Positions 1 to 12,340 of a DNA stretch of 64,000 nucleotides are shown in pieces. The notes under the pieces were generated by a model. It saw only the letters and a list, made by a program, of their open reading frames with translations, was not told the origin of the DNA and ran no database searches. Source of the stretch: Sistotremastrum niveocremeum HHB9708 (lineage: Eukaryota; Basidiomycota; Agaricomycetes; Sistotremastrales; Sistotremastraceae). The position numbers were made by a program, and so were the translations under genes. Where the stretch lies: assembly GCA_001630475.1 (NCBI GenBank), contig KV419395.1:996753-1060752 (forward strand). The letters run 5' to 3'. The stretch's first letter is position 1. Each line of letters opens with the position of its first letter.

Positions 1-2023
1 TAGGATTCAATGGTCTGTCGTGTGACGATATTATGGATTTTTCGTCGCTATTGCTCGCATTAGATGGCAAGGATTCCATGCTGCCATTCTTGCGTCTCAA
101 AGAGCGCCACATGCTCGACCATGGAAGGAGGTTCAAGACGATGGCAATGAACATGATCACGACCGTCACTGAGAGAATGACTGCGTTCACGAGACCGATG
201 GCAACCCTGGGGATGGGCTTCACTTCAAGGTGGGCAATGAATGGAATGAGGAGTCCGGTGGAAACCACACGAATGACACAAAGGTAGATCGTCAATGTGT
301 CAGAGCGCCGTGTTCTGCACGGTCTTGCGAAGATTGTTAATAGTCCAAGGAGTGACTCTATGGCTAACAAGCCAATGACTTGGACGGTACCGCTCTTCTG
401 ACCAAAGCCCACAAATAGGGATTTTAAAAACGAGGCAGCAAACACAGGAATGAAATACCAATATCGCGACAAACGATATGCTCCATAGAGAGGGGAGAAG
501 AGGGCACGGGAGGGCATGTGCCGATCGATCTCATCGGGTGACGAGCGCCGTATTGCGATCAGAAGGAATATGGTATTCACAACGACAGTGACGCCCACGA
601 CGAGGCAGACGATGACGCTGAGAACGATGCTGAGCCATGAGTCGTGCAATGTCCACTGGTAAAATGAGAAGATGAAGATGGGGCCAAAGGTGATGAGACT
701 CTGCAAAAATATGAGTTTTCGCACACTGGGGGTACGTAACCACGTACCAATCGCAGAAAATTTGCTCGGGCCCAGAATTTAAGGTGCGAAGAGGTCGCCT
801 TGCCCGTTATCCGAGCGTATAGGGCGACGCCGCCCAACAAGAAAAGAGAGAGCACAAGTACGATTGCAAATAGAATGATGGCGGTAAAGAATACGGACAT
901 GAATGCATCCGTGGCTGCGATCCCGAGGGAATTGGTGTAGGTGGGAATACCGGCCGATAGCGAATTGCCCGACGTTTCGATTTCGACTGGAGGGCTCACG
1001 AATCTCCGAGTCAAAGGCGATGGTACCACTACGTCGTTGTAGGGAGAGAATTTCCGATTAACGGTCTCAATCACGCCCACAGCGGCCTGTCCATTACCGC
1101 CGGTGCGACGTCTCATTGAGTCGATGGCATTTTGTATGGCGGTCGACCCGGCAAATAAACCGAGAGCCCAAGAAAAGTTTAGCGTATAGGAAGTGAAAAC
1201 CACTGGATAATTGAGGTTGAGTAAGCCGGTAGAACCGATGTGTTGGTAAAGAAACATCAAGTCTATGAATCTTTGCGGGGCGAGCGATGTGGACCCTTCG
1301 GCACTTGAGTACCACAGGCAAGCGATGAGTGCAAGGAAGGCCAAGCCGCCTGTCGCCCAGCTAACTGCAGGTTGGCGCGTGGACCAACCATTAGAAAGAG
1401 TGGATTGCACACAAGCCTTGACTTGTTGAGTCGAAGTGTCGATGAGTGTGACTTGGGCGAAAGCCTCCAAGTCAGGAATTTTGTATGCGATGGACGGCAC
1501 GTGCGAGGCAACATCAACGCCTTGGGGAAGCGGGATAGAGCCAGATCCTAAATGAACCTCAGATAAGTATTTCGTGGTTTGGTAGATGTAATTGTGTACC
1601 TGAGAAATTATACTGCGGCAAGGGGCACAACACGTTACCCAAGACATGGCAGAAATCAAGCGATATATTGACGGGTTTCATGCCGTAGACGTTTAGAAGG
1701 ACCATTGCGGACACGTTCAAATTAGGTGCCTATACGTCTGAAAATCAGAGTCAGGTATAGGATGATGGGATATATAACGTGCCACAGAGGCTGCGGTGAC
1801 ATTGAAGACGACTGAATCATTTGAAGCAAAGTAGCTTATGTCGAATTGTCGGATTAGGATAGCTTCAGGAGGCGCACAATAGGAAACAGAGGAGGTGACT
1901 GGAAGAAACAAATCAGAAATATTCCGGACGGTAAAGTGAAGATGAGGTCATACAAAGAGAGTCGTCGTGTGCGAAAGAAAGTGCAAGGAGAGAGGAGAGC
2001 TGAAAGAAGAGCGAGAGGCGCAT
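1..2023 (-). CDS. FLC/TRP-like (Pkd2 family) membrane protein, 3' end beyond window
   Basis: Probable flavin-carrier/TRP-type protein of the ER or plasma membrane. The model has five exons (2023-1954, 1898-1786, 1729-1600, 1547-748, 700 to the left edge) and phase is kept throughout. The start was chosen because it opens a clean signal peptide (MRLSLFFQL.., cleavage near SFA-HDD). A cysteine-containing ML-like lumenal domain follows, ending in the motif LCPLPQYNF and then PSIAYKIPDLEA. A long multi-helix TRP domain comes next, including FTSYTLNFSWALGLF, which is typical of Flc/Pkd2 proteins. The last visible residues form a polar cytosolic tail rich in Ser and Asn, so little of the gene should be missing. 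The exon 2 donor (GTGGCA) is weak but is the only one that keeps the frame. It lies head to head with MIS12. Family assignment is firm; the substrate or ion is not known. Confidence 0.85.
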
Positions 2024-2391
2024 CCGGGCGACTCTAGAAAACGAGGACAGAGTCTACTCTGTGCAGAACAAGATATTAGAGATAGCAGGAGACAAGAAGG
2101 CGAGGCAACATCCGAGACGCACCTATTGTTTCAGGACTATTGTTCCGTATTCGGATGTCTTACGACGCGGTCGGCTGTGACGGCTGTGACTTGTCCGGCT
2201 CGACTGTCGCTATAGCAGCTTGCACGACCGAGACAGTGCAGACGACGAGCGGGACGAGGTGACGGCGATGGAGCGCTGTTCATGCACGTCTCTGCTGCTT
2301 GTTCGGCATCGTGCCATCGGCGGATCACCGTAAATCACTATCCGGGAGTTGCCGGGATCATGGTTGTCTCGTCGAACGCGTGACGTCACAC
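2024..2391. promoter_or_regulatory. Shared upstream region of the FLC/TRP gene and MIS12
   Basis: The two start codons diverge across 368 bp. No coding exon fits here, although short open frames cross it. A TGACGTCA palindrome (CRE/ATF-type core) lies at 2381-2388, just before the MIS12 start. No TATA box is obvious. Confidence 0.45.
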
Positions 2392-3373
2392 ATGGCCATT
2401 TCAACAACCTCGCCAGTTACCTCGACTCTTCTCCCAGAGGTTCTGGGTTTCGCGCCTCAACTCCTGCTGGACGACATCATAAACATTGCCAACAATGCAA
2501 TCTATCATTGTGTTGATGCCCTCGAGCCATTCTTATATCGCTGGGCCGAAGAAAGGGCTCTAAAGCTCCAAGCTCAAGGGAAAGAATGGTCCGGCGAATC
2601 TCAAATCGAACAGGGACTTGTCTCTTTCCAAACACTGTTGGAACAACATGTCGACATCGCCTTTGATTTCTTCGAAGTGTGGAGTTTGCGAAATATCTTC
2701 GCTTTCCCCGCCGATCTTCCGGTCGTCGTGCCGCATCAAAAAGACCTTGATCTCACTACGTCGTCAGAGAGAGAAGATGGGCTCTTCAAAGAGATCGAAG
2801 AGCTGCGTCGAAGAGTTGAAAATGTATGCATTTCAGTGATGTTTGTCGTCGCCTTCTCATATCTATGGACACCAGCAACGACGATTGAAGTCTCTCCTCG
2901 TGAGAGCAATTGCGAAAGCTGAATCCCGCGCAGTTTATTCAAACAACAGACTGCAGTCTCTGGCCTTCCTGGAACCTTTGGCGGATGAAAGCCTATCGTC
3001 ATGTATTTGTTTCGTCCATGAAACTGTTCTTCTTGATTTATATTCTCTAGTGCCGGCCAACTTGGATGCGCTACACAATTCTTTGAAGTCCTTGACGTCC
3101 GATCTGCCTAGCTCCTTACCAACCACGCACCCTTCCGCCGATCCTACTAAGCCCCCATGGCAAACCTCGCAACGAGGTTATCTCCAGTGGGCAGTCAATA
3201 AACTGGTAGAGAACGCGAGGTCAGAGCGTAAGAGTTTGGGAGGCACTCAATCAGCAATTGGATTGGCGGCTGAGACCGCAAACAGCATCGGACGTGTCAC
3301 TGACGTTCGACGAGCACTTATGGCTTTGGAAGAGCCAGGAGATGATGATGAATTGCCAGATTCGTCGCAATGA
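2392..3373 (+). CDS. MIS12: Kinetochore protein Mis12/Mtw1
   Basis: Predicted subunit of the MIND/Mis12 complex, which links inner-kinetochore chromatin to Ndc80 at the centromere. Two exons (2392-2823 and 2876-3373) give about 309 residues, the usual size. Near the N-terminus the family signature is clear: LLPEVLGFAPQLLLDDIIN followed by ANNAIYHCVDALEPFL. A coiled-coil stretch (EIEELRRRVEN) spans the intron and continues as QRRLKSLLVRAIAKAE. The start at 2392 was preferred over an in-frame upstream ATG at 2299 because the family homology begins soon after it and the upstream residues look like leader sequence. The C-terminus is acidic (EEPGDDDELPDSSQ). Confidence 0.88.
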
Positions 3374-3518
3374 GGAATGACACAATATCTCCGACTCCTT
3401 CGCTGTATCTTGTACAGTTGTACCACTATTGTATTTTATTTCGGGACCGACGCGCGGACGCGACTCAGCATACCCTCCTGCACAGTTTGACCAAACAAAG
3501 CCAAACACCTCCCACATC

Positions 3519-6473
3519 ATGTCAAGATTTTTCAGAGCTGCCGGCGACTCGGACAGTGACACAGAGGATTCGGAGGAGGAGTTGATGTCCAGTGGGGACG
3601 AGAATGAGGCGCCAAAACCAACTGTTCCAAAGCCTGCAGGAGGAGGAATGTCGAGATTTTTGCGGACCGCGGGTTCTGGATCTTCTTCGTCCTCTTCTTC
3701 GGAGAGCGAAGACGAAGACGATGATGAGGACGACGACCACGCCCAGGATTCCAAGAAGAAAGGGTCAAAATATATGGTGGGTGGGTCTGACGAGGAGGAG
3801 AGCGACGAGGATGTCAAGCGTGTGGTCAAGAGCGCTAAAGACAAGAGGCTGGATGAAATGGAGGCGGCAGGAAAGGCGATGGATAACGCCTTAAAAATCA
3901 ATGACTGGGTTGCCATATCTAATGGTGAGTTTACAGGCTTTCAGCTCTTGCGGACTATTTTATGATTTCTTTAGAATTCGACAAACTTGTTCGTCTGGTC
4001 CAGCGACAAACCAACGTTGCAGAACCTGTTCCTAGCTTCTACATCAAAACTTTGTCAAGTCTTGAAGCCTCGCTAAATAATGCATTGGCGAAAGAGAAGG
4101 AGTCAAAAAAGAAGATGAATGCTAGCAACGCCAAGGCTCTGAATGGCATGAAGCAGAAAGTTCGCAAGATCAGCAAGGAGCATGAATCCGAGATCAAGGA
4201 ATTCCAGGAGGTACACATCGGCCTCATATATTTCTTTCACATTATCTCACATGCTCAACAGGATCCCGAAGCCTTTGAGAAGCGACATGCGATCGTTGTG
4301 CCAGAGGTCGAAGTGGCGCCCAAACCCAAGAAATCTAAACGCGTTCTTACCGAACAGGAAGAAGAGGATGAGGAAAGACCTGCGACGGATGCTTTCACGA
4401 CTGTCGGAAAAGGGGGTAAAACCATGGTGTTTGCATCAGAAAACACTTTCAAAAATCTGCAAGTAGTGCAGGAAGCTCGTGGAAAGAAGGTATTTCATAT
4501 CCGTGAATATATGCCAGCTCATACCTAAGATTGTTTTCTATAGAACACGGATCGTGCAGAACAAGTACGCATATTGGAGCGAGTGTTGGAGGCTGCTTCG
4601 ACTTCGTATCAACGAATCCGAGTGCTTCTTGTCCTCATTTCATCCCGATTTGATTACAGCCCTTCTGCCACGCATATGCCCATCGATCAGTGGGCACTAA
4701 CTCAACGCGAGGTTGATCAACTTGTCTCCATTATTTCCGCGGATAGCCACTATTTCATCGAAGAAGAGGTGCCAGACTATGACGAACTTCTGGAACGAAC
4801 TCCTGAGGCTGAAGGGGGTCTCGTGCGCGTCCGTGGAAGCATCATCAGCTTCGTTGAACGGTTAGATGATGAATTCACCAAAAGTCTCCAAAACCTGGAT
4901 CCCCATGGCACCGAGTACGTGGACCGGTTAAAGGACGAGAAGGGTCTGTACGAGACAATTTGCCGAGCGGAGGCATACTTTGAATTGCGGTCTCAATCTG
5001 ATCCTCTCTCACGTGTCATTATGCGTAGACTTGAGCACATCTACTCCAAGGTATGTCTTGTATTCGTTTGTCTCAATCTCATGCTCATTGGCTCTAGCCT
5101 GATGCTGTAGTGCAAGCTCTTGAAGCGGGTTTGTCAGGGTTGCCGGTGAAGCCAGCCACCAGTCTAGCATCCGAAAACACCTCATCGGGAGTTGTTCATG
5201 CTCTTTGTGTGTTCCTTTACAAATCGGGCAACTCTCTTTTCCGGACTCGCGCCATGCTGTCTCACATCTATCATCATGCTCTCCACAATCAGTTTTACAA
5301 AGCTCGAGACATGCTTTTGATGTCTCATCTGCAAGAGAGCATCCACGCTGCCGACGTAGCCACTCAGATCCTTTACAACAGGACAACCGTGCAACTGGGA
5401 CTCTGCGCATTCCGTTCTGGCCTCATAAAAGAAGCACAGGCCATTTTACTCGAGATCTTCTCAACCCAGCATGTCAAGGAACTGTTGGCCCAGGGCGTCC
5501 ACTACTCTCGTTATACCACCGTCTCTCCAGAGCAAGAGAAAGCTGAGCGAGCGAGACAAATGCCTTTCCACATGCACATCAACACGGAGCTATTGGAAGC
5601 AGCTTTCCTCGTTTCCAGCATGCTTATTGAGATCCCTCTCCTGGCAAGCATAGAGACAGAAGAGCTTAAGCGCAAGACCATCTCGAAGCCTTTCAGGCGG
5701 TTGTTGGACTTCGCCGATAAGCAGATTTTTGCTGGGCCGCCCGAGACTACCCGCGACCATATCATGCAAGCCAGCAAAACGTTGCAGGATGGACAGTGGG
5801 AGAAATGTCGGGATTTGATCCAAAGTATCAAAATATGGAGCTTAATGCCGGAAGAGAAGGAAGTTAAGGAGATGCTCGCTGGGTGCGATTCATCTCAGAA
5901 GCCTGTTTCGAATGCTGACTTCATGATCATCATTAATCCAGACGTATTCAGGAAGAGGGATTGCGAACATATCTCTTCACATATGCCCCTCACTACAAAA
6001 CCCTAGCCTTGTCTCATCTGTCGGAGACATTCTCTTTGTCGATTCGTACTGTCAACTCAGTCGTCTCAAAAATGATCTGGAACGAGGAGCTCTCTGCATC
6101 GTTAGACCAGGCCTCCAACGTCATTGTCTTCCACAGCGCCGAATCGACCCGCACGCAACAGCTCGCCCAAAGCCTTGCCGATCGGGTCAGCAATCTTGTT
6201 GAGCAGAATGAAAAGACGCTTGACGTGAGGCTCGGCGGGGGCGGATGGCAAGAACGATCTGATGCGCCGAAAACTACGAAAGCAGATGGAGGTGCGGAAA
6301 GGAAAGGCCGGTCGGAACGGTCACGCGGTGGCACTCCATTACGAGGTACATTCCTTAGTCTGATTGTCGAACTCTTTTCACTTATTGATTCTTCAGGTGG
6401 TACTCGGGGCGGACGAGGCGCGAGGTTCTCACAGGGCCTTGGCAATCGGATGGGGCCTAGAGTAGCTGCCTAA
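3519..6473 (+). CDS. NIP1: Eukaryotic translation initiation factor 3 subunit C (Nip1)
   Basis: Core PCI subunit of eIF3 in the cytoplasm; its acidic N-terminus binds eIF1 and eIF5 in the preinitiation complex. Seven exons (3519-3924, 3975-4210, 4262-4489, 4544-5050, 5098-5904, 5952-6345, 6397-6473) give about 884 residues. The acidic, Ser-rich head contains the start motif MSRFFRAAG and a second copy MSRFLRTAG about 43 residues later. The central region carries [14 protein letters not shown]. The PCI region contains [12 protein letters not shown] and [15 protein letters not shown], both characteristic of eIF3c, and the tail is Gly/Arg-rich. The donor of intron 5 (GTTTCG) is weak but is required by frame. 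The last intron is a multiple of three and lacks a stop, so retention would be tolerated. Confidence 0.93.
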
Positions 6474-6672
6474 ACACGGTCTTCGGGCTTATATGCGACC
6501 TTTGGCGTTTTAATTACGGTTTCTCTTATCTAACTTCATTTGATCTGCACATGAAATCATGGAAGTATGCCAATATTGCAAGACCTATAGAAGAATGCGA
6601 AATAAACAGGGGTATAGAATGCGCTCGCGGTACATATACAAAGAAAAAGAAATCCGGAAATGTGTCCCCAGG

Positions 6673-9600
6673 TTAAAATACGTCCAGTGAGTGGGGGCAG
6701 TCGGCCGCGACATGCCCAGCACTCTCACAATCCTCGCACCATAGAGCGGAAACATCGGAAGTCCGTCGACTATCGTTACTATATTTCTTCTCGTAGCCTG
6801 ATTCATGGCTGGATTGGCCATCTTTCAGCATAGGACACGTGAAGATGTCATGGCCTGGTTGATCACAAATCTCGCAATGATCTCCCGATTGCTGGCCTTC
6901 TTGTCGTAAACCCGAAGTGTTCGGCGAATGGGGACTGGGTATTCTCAGTCCTTCGCCACTGCTCTTCGAGGACTTCTTGTTTACGCGCGCAAGCTTCTCT
7001 TTACAGCGCTCCAGTTCGCGTTCAAGATCATCCTGCAAAGTGTTCAATACAATCCCAACTCACGCCTTGTAAAACTTTCGTACCTCACGATAGATCTACC
7101 CCGACTCGTAAGAAAATGTAAGTTACAGGAAGATGGATAGGCATACCTTCGTTTCAATCAGACTCTCTAGCTCGCTAATCTCCTTATTGAACTGTGGATG
7201 ACCATTGCTTAGCGAGACACTTTGGGAGTCGTTGAGAGAACCTACATCGAGCACTTCACGTGCATGCTTCTGCTCCAACTCCGATATCTTCTTATGCAGG
7301 TCGTTGGTCTCCAACTGTCAATTCTATGGTATTAGAGATGTTCGCTCGAACAGGCTATGCAGTACCTCATGCTTCTGAGCCAAATTCTTGAGAAGAGCAT
7401 GCAGCGATTCGGAATCTTGGGGAACGGACGCTCCCGGAATTTCTGATGTCGACAGTCCAGGAACATCCGATATCCCTAGGCCATGGTTCGATCCAGTTAC
7501 ACTTTGCTCAAACTTGATCTCCAGCCGTCTAAGATCTTCGCGAAGTTTCTCCGTTTCAGATATAAGTATGTTTCGCTCGTCTTCTACGAGTTTCATCTGT
7601 GAATTCAAACTTGCGTTGGTCTGAGACAATTGTTGCACAATATGCCTAGAGCATAATGTGTATCACAATACTATACACGACATGGCATTACTCACTTGAG
7701 ACCAGCAATTTCTTCACGTTTCTCGTTCAGTTCATGTTTCGATGGACGTCCTTCTTTCTCGGGCACCGGAGCTGGTGTGAGAGGACGATCTTGAGAAGAT
7801 TTGCGGAAAGCATCCAGTTCAACAGATCGCTCATCCAATGCCGTTTGAACGGTATCGAATTGCTGGCGCTGGCTCTCCAGTTCAGCCTCTGTGTCATGTT
7901 GCAGCCTTTCCCACTGAACGATGTTATATGAAAATGGGCCCATGAGCTCAGAACGATACGAAGATCGAGGTCACTGACCTCCGCCCGCTCTTCTTCTAAA
8001 TTTCGCAATTGAACCAGACATTCTTCATGTAGGCGAGAGAAATGATCGGATTGAGCCTTCGCGCCATTGAATTGCTCCATGATATGCTTGACAGATGCTT
8101 CAGACTGCTCAAGCCGTGCCTCCAATTGAGCTACTTCCTCAGCATGGCGTTTCGAGTCTTCAGATATGTTGTCGTTCTTTTCGGGCTTGGGGTCATGGTT
8201 CACCTGATTCTCGAGATCCTGAGGTGCACATTCAGAGAACCCGTGAGCAACAGCAAGAGAGGAATTACTTACCACTAACTCAAATCGAAGACTCTCGATT
8301 TCAGCGCGAGCATTCTCCAAAGCGATATCATTCTCGCACAACGCTGCTTCGACTTCTTCGACCCTTGCCTGGGCAAGTTTTTCAGTCTTCTTCCCTTTCT
8401 CGATCTCTATCTTCAAAGCCTCCATCTCCGTTCGCAGAGCTACGTCAGCATCTCGGTACCTGGTGACGCGATTTCTCATGCTGGACTCCTCTTTCTCCGC
8501 GGCGGCTCTAGCGTCATCCAATTTCTCCTCTAGCTCTGAAATCTTCTTCTGCATGTGCAGCACCTGCTCGGTGAGACTTTCGTTCTCGATCTGCACGGCT
8601 GTGGAGGCCTGACGTGCCATTGAGGTAGGTGAAACGGGTCGGGTAGAGTCCTGAAGCTTGCTCTCTAGGGCCGCCAGGTGGTCCTCCATCTCATACCGGC
8701 GAGATTCTGCGGCATTGACGCGCTCCTCGTACAAGGCGATTGTCTCTTGTCCGGCACTACGGAGCTCATCAATTTGAAGGTTCAGGAACTTGCGCTCGTC
8801 ATCCCAGTCACGTGTGAGGTTCGTCAAGCGCGACTGGAGATTTTGAAACTGGTGCTCCTTGGCCTCCAAACGCTCCGTTAATGTGCGTTCGGTTTGCGCT
8901 GTACTTGTCTGAAGTTCGGTAACTAGCGTTTCCGCCGAAGTAACCTTGACTTGCAAGTCAGCCAGAAGAGTGTCCTTTTCGGCGAGGCTCTTCAGCGTGT
9001 CTCGGAGATTGTCTTCTACAGCGATGAGTTGCGCAACTCGAGACTCCTGTTCTAACGCCCTCGTATTAGCTGACTCAAGAGAAGCCTTCAAAGTCTCCAC
9101 TTCCTCCCTCAACCGACTATTATCTTTCTCTGAGACCTCGAGCTCAGATCGTAGTTTGTCGGATTTGTCGTCCTCGATTGGTGAAAATCGGGGTGGAGGC
9201 GGGGGAGGCATGGCAAGCAAATCATCTTCCTCTCTTCGTCTAGGACTAGAAGATCGACTTGACATTAGCTTGACTATTCGATCTTGTATAGCCTTGCCAT
9301 TCCCCTCCAGGTTCTTGACATCTTCTGGAGAGTCTTCCACAGCAGTATCTGTGTTACTAAACTGACTTGAAGTGGGCGTGATGGACTTGGTTCTATCCGA
9401 CAGGCTGGGCATTGTATGACTTTGGGGCAGAGCTCGAGGAGTTAGACTCAGACGAGTTGGGGTGGGGAAATTGGAGGAGGGGCGAGAAGAAACGTTGAAC
9501 GCTTTAGGTGTTCGAGTGGGAGAGGAGCGCGAAGGGGATGCACGGGTTGGAGATGATGACCCAGTGCGAGTTGGCGATCCTTGCACTGGAGCGGTCGCAT

Positions 9601-10754
9601 GCCGAAGACGATCGGCTGTCATTCCGGCATATTTACTTGCTCTAGATCCAGCTGTAAAGCTCGGAGGTGGAGGTGTTCGTCCTAAGATTTGTGGTTTTGG
9701 GACGCGAGGTTTGGCGGAGGGAGTGTTGTAAGCGGGAGTAATGCGACCAGTTGAAGATCCGAAGGAAGGTGTGACACGACCGGTTGACGATCCGAAGGCA
9801 GGGGTTATTCGGCCACCTCGAGATGAAGCAACGGAAGGGGGTCGGACAGTGGGTGCAGAGAGTTTCGGCGTAGCAACAAATACTCCACATTTCGGAGGAC
9901 ATGTGAAGTATTGGACTCTTGGATGATGTGAGGATAATGCAAAGCAAGAAAAGTAGTTTTACGCACCCGTTGACACTGCCATCGTTCTTGCCCATGCCAG
10001 TGAATCCTCCGCTCAGTTCCACACCTGCCCAAACGCCGGGCTTTCCATCAATTTCACCCAGATATCGAACGACTCCTTCCATGCCAAGCGATTCTACTCG
10101 GGCAGTAGCACCAACTTCTGGAGACCAGATTTGACCCAATCGACTGGATGATCTGAAATCTGACTGCCGAGAGGCAGGTCTCGTGCTAGGTCTTGGGGGT
10201 TTTGTAACCGTGACGGGGGTTTTAACTCGTGTGCCGGAGGGTGTACGAGGTGCAGAGCTAATACCAGACGAAGAGGACGCGGCAGAGATGGGTCTCGAAG
10301 AAGCTGCAACAGAACGTCTGCCAGTTGCAGGAAATTTAGAGACCTGAGGGGAGAGGGAGTTGGAAGAAGTGGTGGTGGATGATACAGCAGACATGAACGA
10401 TACGTCGCTGATTCTATGGTTTGCTGGGTCGTTCTTCTGGATTGCCTCTGAAAGAGCACGCGAGATATCAGAGTCAGAATCGACATTCGATGTTGGCTGG
10501 TCTGGTTTGGAGGCGGAAGAGGAGGCTCTGTAACGTCCCGGAGTCGGAATGCCCGACGACGAAGGCTTTCCAGGAGTAGGAAGACCTGACTGGCGAGGTC
10601 GTGAAGGTGTTGTCGCGCTCATTGGCCGTCTAATCTTGCCAACGTTGACTGCGGTTGAGCCAAACTTGGTCCCGACGCGATCGCTCTTGTTCAAACTCCG
10701 CTCCTGTAACGGTCCCGCCGTGTTGGCTGTAAATCGCACCTTCTTGCTTGACAT
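6673..10754 (-). CDS. CLIP-170-like microtubule plus-end protein (CAP-Gly, coiled coil, zinc knuckles)
   Basis: Predicted plus-end tracking protein. Eight exons (10754-9967, 9917-8273, 8218-7979, 7913-7696, 7645-7366, 7314-7147, 7095-7084, 7032-6673) give about 1236 residues. A basic Ser/Pro-rich head contains an SxIP-type EB1-binding motif (SSGIPTPGRY). One CAP-Gly domain follows (GMEGVVRYLGEIDGKPGVW and GKNDGSVNG, then VQYFTCPPKCGVFV). An imperfect 11-residue tandem repeat (RITPAFGSSTG, RVTPSFGSSTG, RITPAYN) comes next, then about 650 residues of coiled coil. Two CCHC knuckles end the protein (CEICDQPGHDIFTC and CEDCESAGHVAADC), as in CLIP-170. Exon 7 is only 12 nt and encodes IYRE. The 54-nt intron 2 is in frame and stop-free. 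Confidence 0.9.
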
Positions 10755-10993
10755 CCTGAACCTTTCTGGTCGATAGGCGCAGTAGATTGAGTCTGTTCGA
10801 CAAGATCGAAAGAAATAGCTAACTTCATTAGACGGTCGCCCCGAACGCGCCTACTCGTCTCCTCGACCAATCGTGTTTACCTGCCCCTATCCACGCGCCA
10901 GCAGGACAAGAGCTGAGCATCACCCTACAAGCCTTCCAATTATACAAGCAGTCGAAACTATTTGGGATATTCTATTCTACGACATACATACTC
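10755..10993. promoter_or_regulatory. Divergent upstream region between CLIP gene and hydroxyproline dehydratase
   Basis: 239 bp separate the two start codons. I see no coding exon and no strong named motif. Confidence 0.35.
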
Positions 10994-12340
10994 ATGGACG
11001 TTTTCGCCCAATTATCGTCGGGCGACGCAGTTCTCAAAATTGTCGACATGCACACCTGCGGGGAGGTCTGCTTCTGACTGCTAAGACGTAACGTCCAGTC
11101 TGAGTGTCTTTAGCCCACAAGAATTGTCATTCAAGGATTCCCTTCCCTTTCTGGAGTATCCTTGCTGCAGAAGCGAGCCTCTGCGAAAGCCCACCATGAC
11201 GACATTCGTCAACGGTACTACCTCTTCACAAGAAGACCTTGAGATTAATGGGCTTACTCATTCCTTCAGGCTTATGTTGGAGCCACGTGGACACCATGAC
11301 ATGTACGGCGCCATCTTGGTGTCCGAGACAGAGGAGAAAGAAGCCGACATAGGCGTTCTATTTTGCCACAACGGTGAGAGGTCTGTATATCTAATTGTAT
11401 GGTATTCGTCATTACGTGGGCAGAAGGGTTCTCTACAATGTGCGGTCACGCAACCATCGCGCTCGGTCGTTTCCTCATCGATACTCATGACCTGAATATA
11501 TTTCCGAACCGCGACCGCGTCGTGTTTGATCCCTCCTCCAGGACCAGTCTCCTGAAGCTCCACGCACCTTGCGGCTTAGTTCAAGTATCCATTCCAACAT
11601 TGCCGCCTTCGCAAAATTTCCCACTTCGTTCGGACCCGAGCCGCCCAGTGTCCTTTGAATCCGTTCCTTCATTCGTAGCAGTCCGGGATCTTGTGGTCAC
11701 TCTTCCCATTAACAGGCAGTGGCCTCAATTGATTTCGAGTCAAAGGGATACTGTCAGGATTGATATTGCTTATGGGGGTGCATTCTATGCCTTGGTGACG
11801 GCTCAAGAGCTTGGGTTCTCCAGCGGTCTATGCAGCCCAAGTACCATTGCGCAGTTTGACCACGCCACTCGGCTTCTGAAGATGCATGTCCAGGAAACAT
11901 CGGAATGTAGCGCATTTGTTGTGCATCCAACAGAGCCTGACTTGGGATTTCTCTATTCGGTCATTGTCGTAGACCAGAAAGGACCCACCTCGGAGCTCGG
12001 TCTATGTTTCTTCGCAGATCAGGAGCTTGATCGATCCCCGACTGGATCCGGCGTATGCGCCCGTGTCGCGCTTGCCATTGCCAAACACGAACGCGACCTT
12101 TTCGAGAACCATGAATACCACTCTGTTGTCAGTCATAAGGCTGGTGCCGGATCGTTCGTCGGTACGGCCATAGAGCGCACAACACTGCAAGGTACGGGTC
12201 GGCACTTTGGCAGACAGTGGGATGCCGTTAAGGTGAGAGTGTCGGGTAATGCATTTTATACGTCATGTTCCACAATGGTCCTGGAACGAGGGGACAGTCT
12301 TAGTGCCTCGGGATTTACCCTGTCCCTGCCCGAAAATTGA
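10994..12340 (+). CDS. L3HYPDH: Trans-3-hydroxy-L-proline dehydratase (proline racemase superfamily)
   Basis: Predicted to dehydrate trans-3-hydroxy-L-proline to 1-pyrroline-2-carboxylate in the cytosol. Four exons (10994-11065, 11114-11214, 11270-11373, 11424-12340) give about 397 residues. The N-terminus was extended through two short exons because they restore the family motif VDMHTCGEPTRIVIQGFP; starting at 11196 would lose it. Then come MLEPRGHHDMYGAIL and HNEGFSTMCGHA, whose Cys (about residue 99) is the first catalytic residue. The second site reads DRSPTGSG. The Thr there, where racemases have Cys, marks a dehydratase rather than a racemase or epimerase. It is divergent from the CLIP gene. 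Confidence 0.9.

Noticed and set aside
3251-3916. Long Ser-rich minus-strand open frame opposite eIF3c and MIS12.
   Set aside because: It is the complement of the acidic/Ser-rich coding region of eIF3c and has no domain of its own.
9462-10134. Plus-strand open frames across the CLIP head.
   Set aside because: They are antisense to the Ser/Pro-rich coding region and lack splice and domain support.
12002-12100. A Cys in GSGVCAR of the hydroxyproline dehydratase suggested a two-Cys racemase/epimerase.
   Set aside because: The residue that aligns with the second catalytic Cys of racemases is the Thr in SPTGSG; the Cys lies a few residues later, so the Cys/Thr dehydratase pair is intact.
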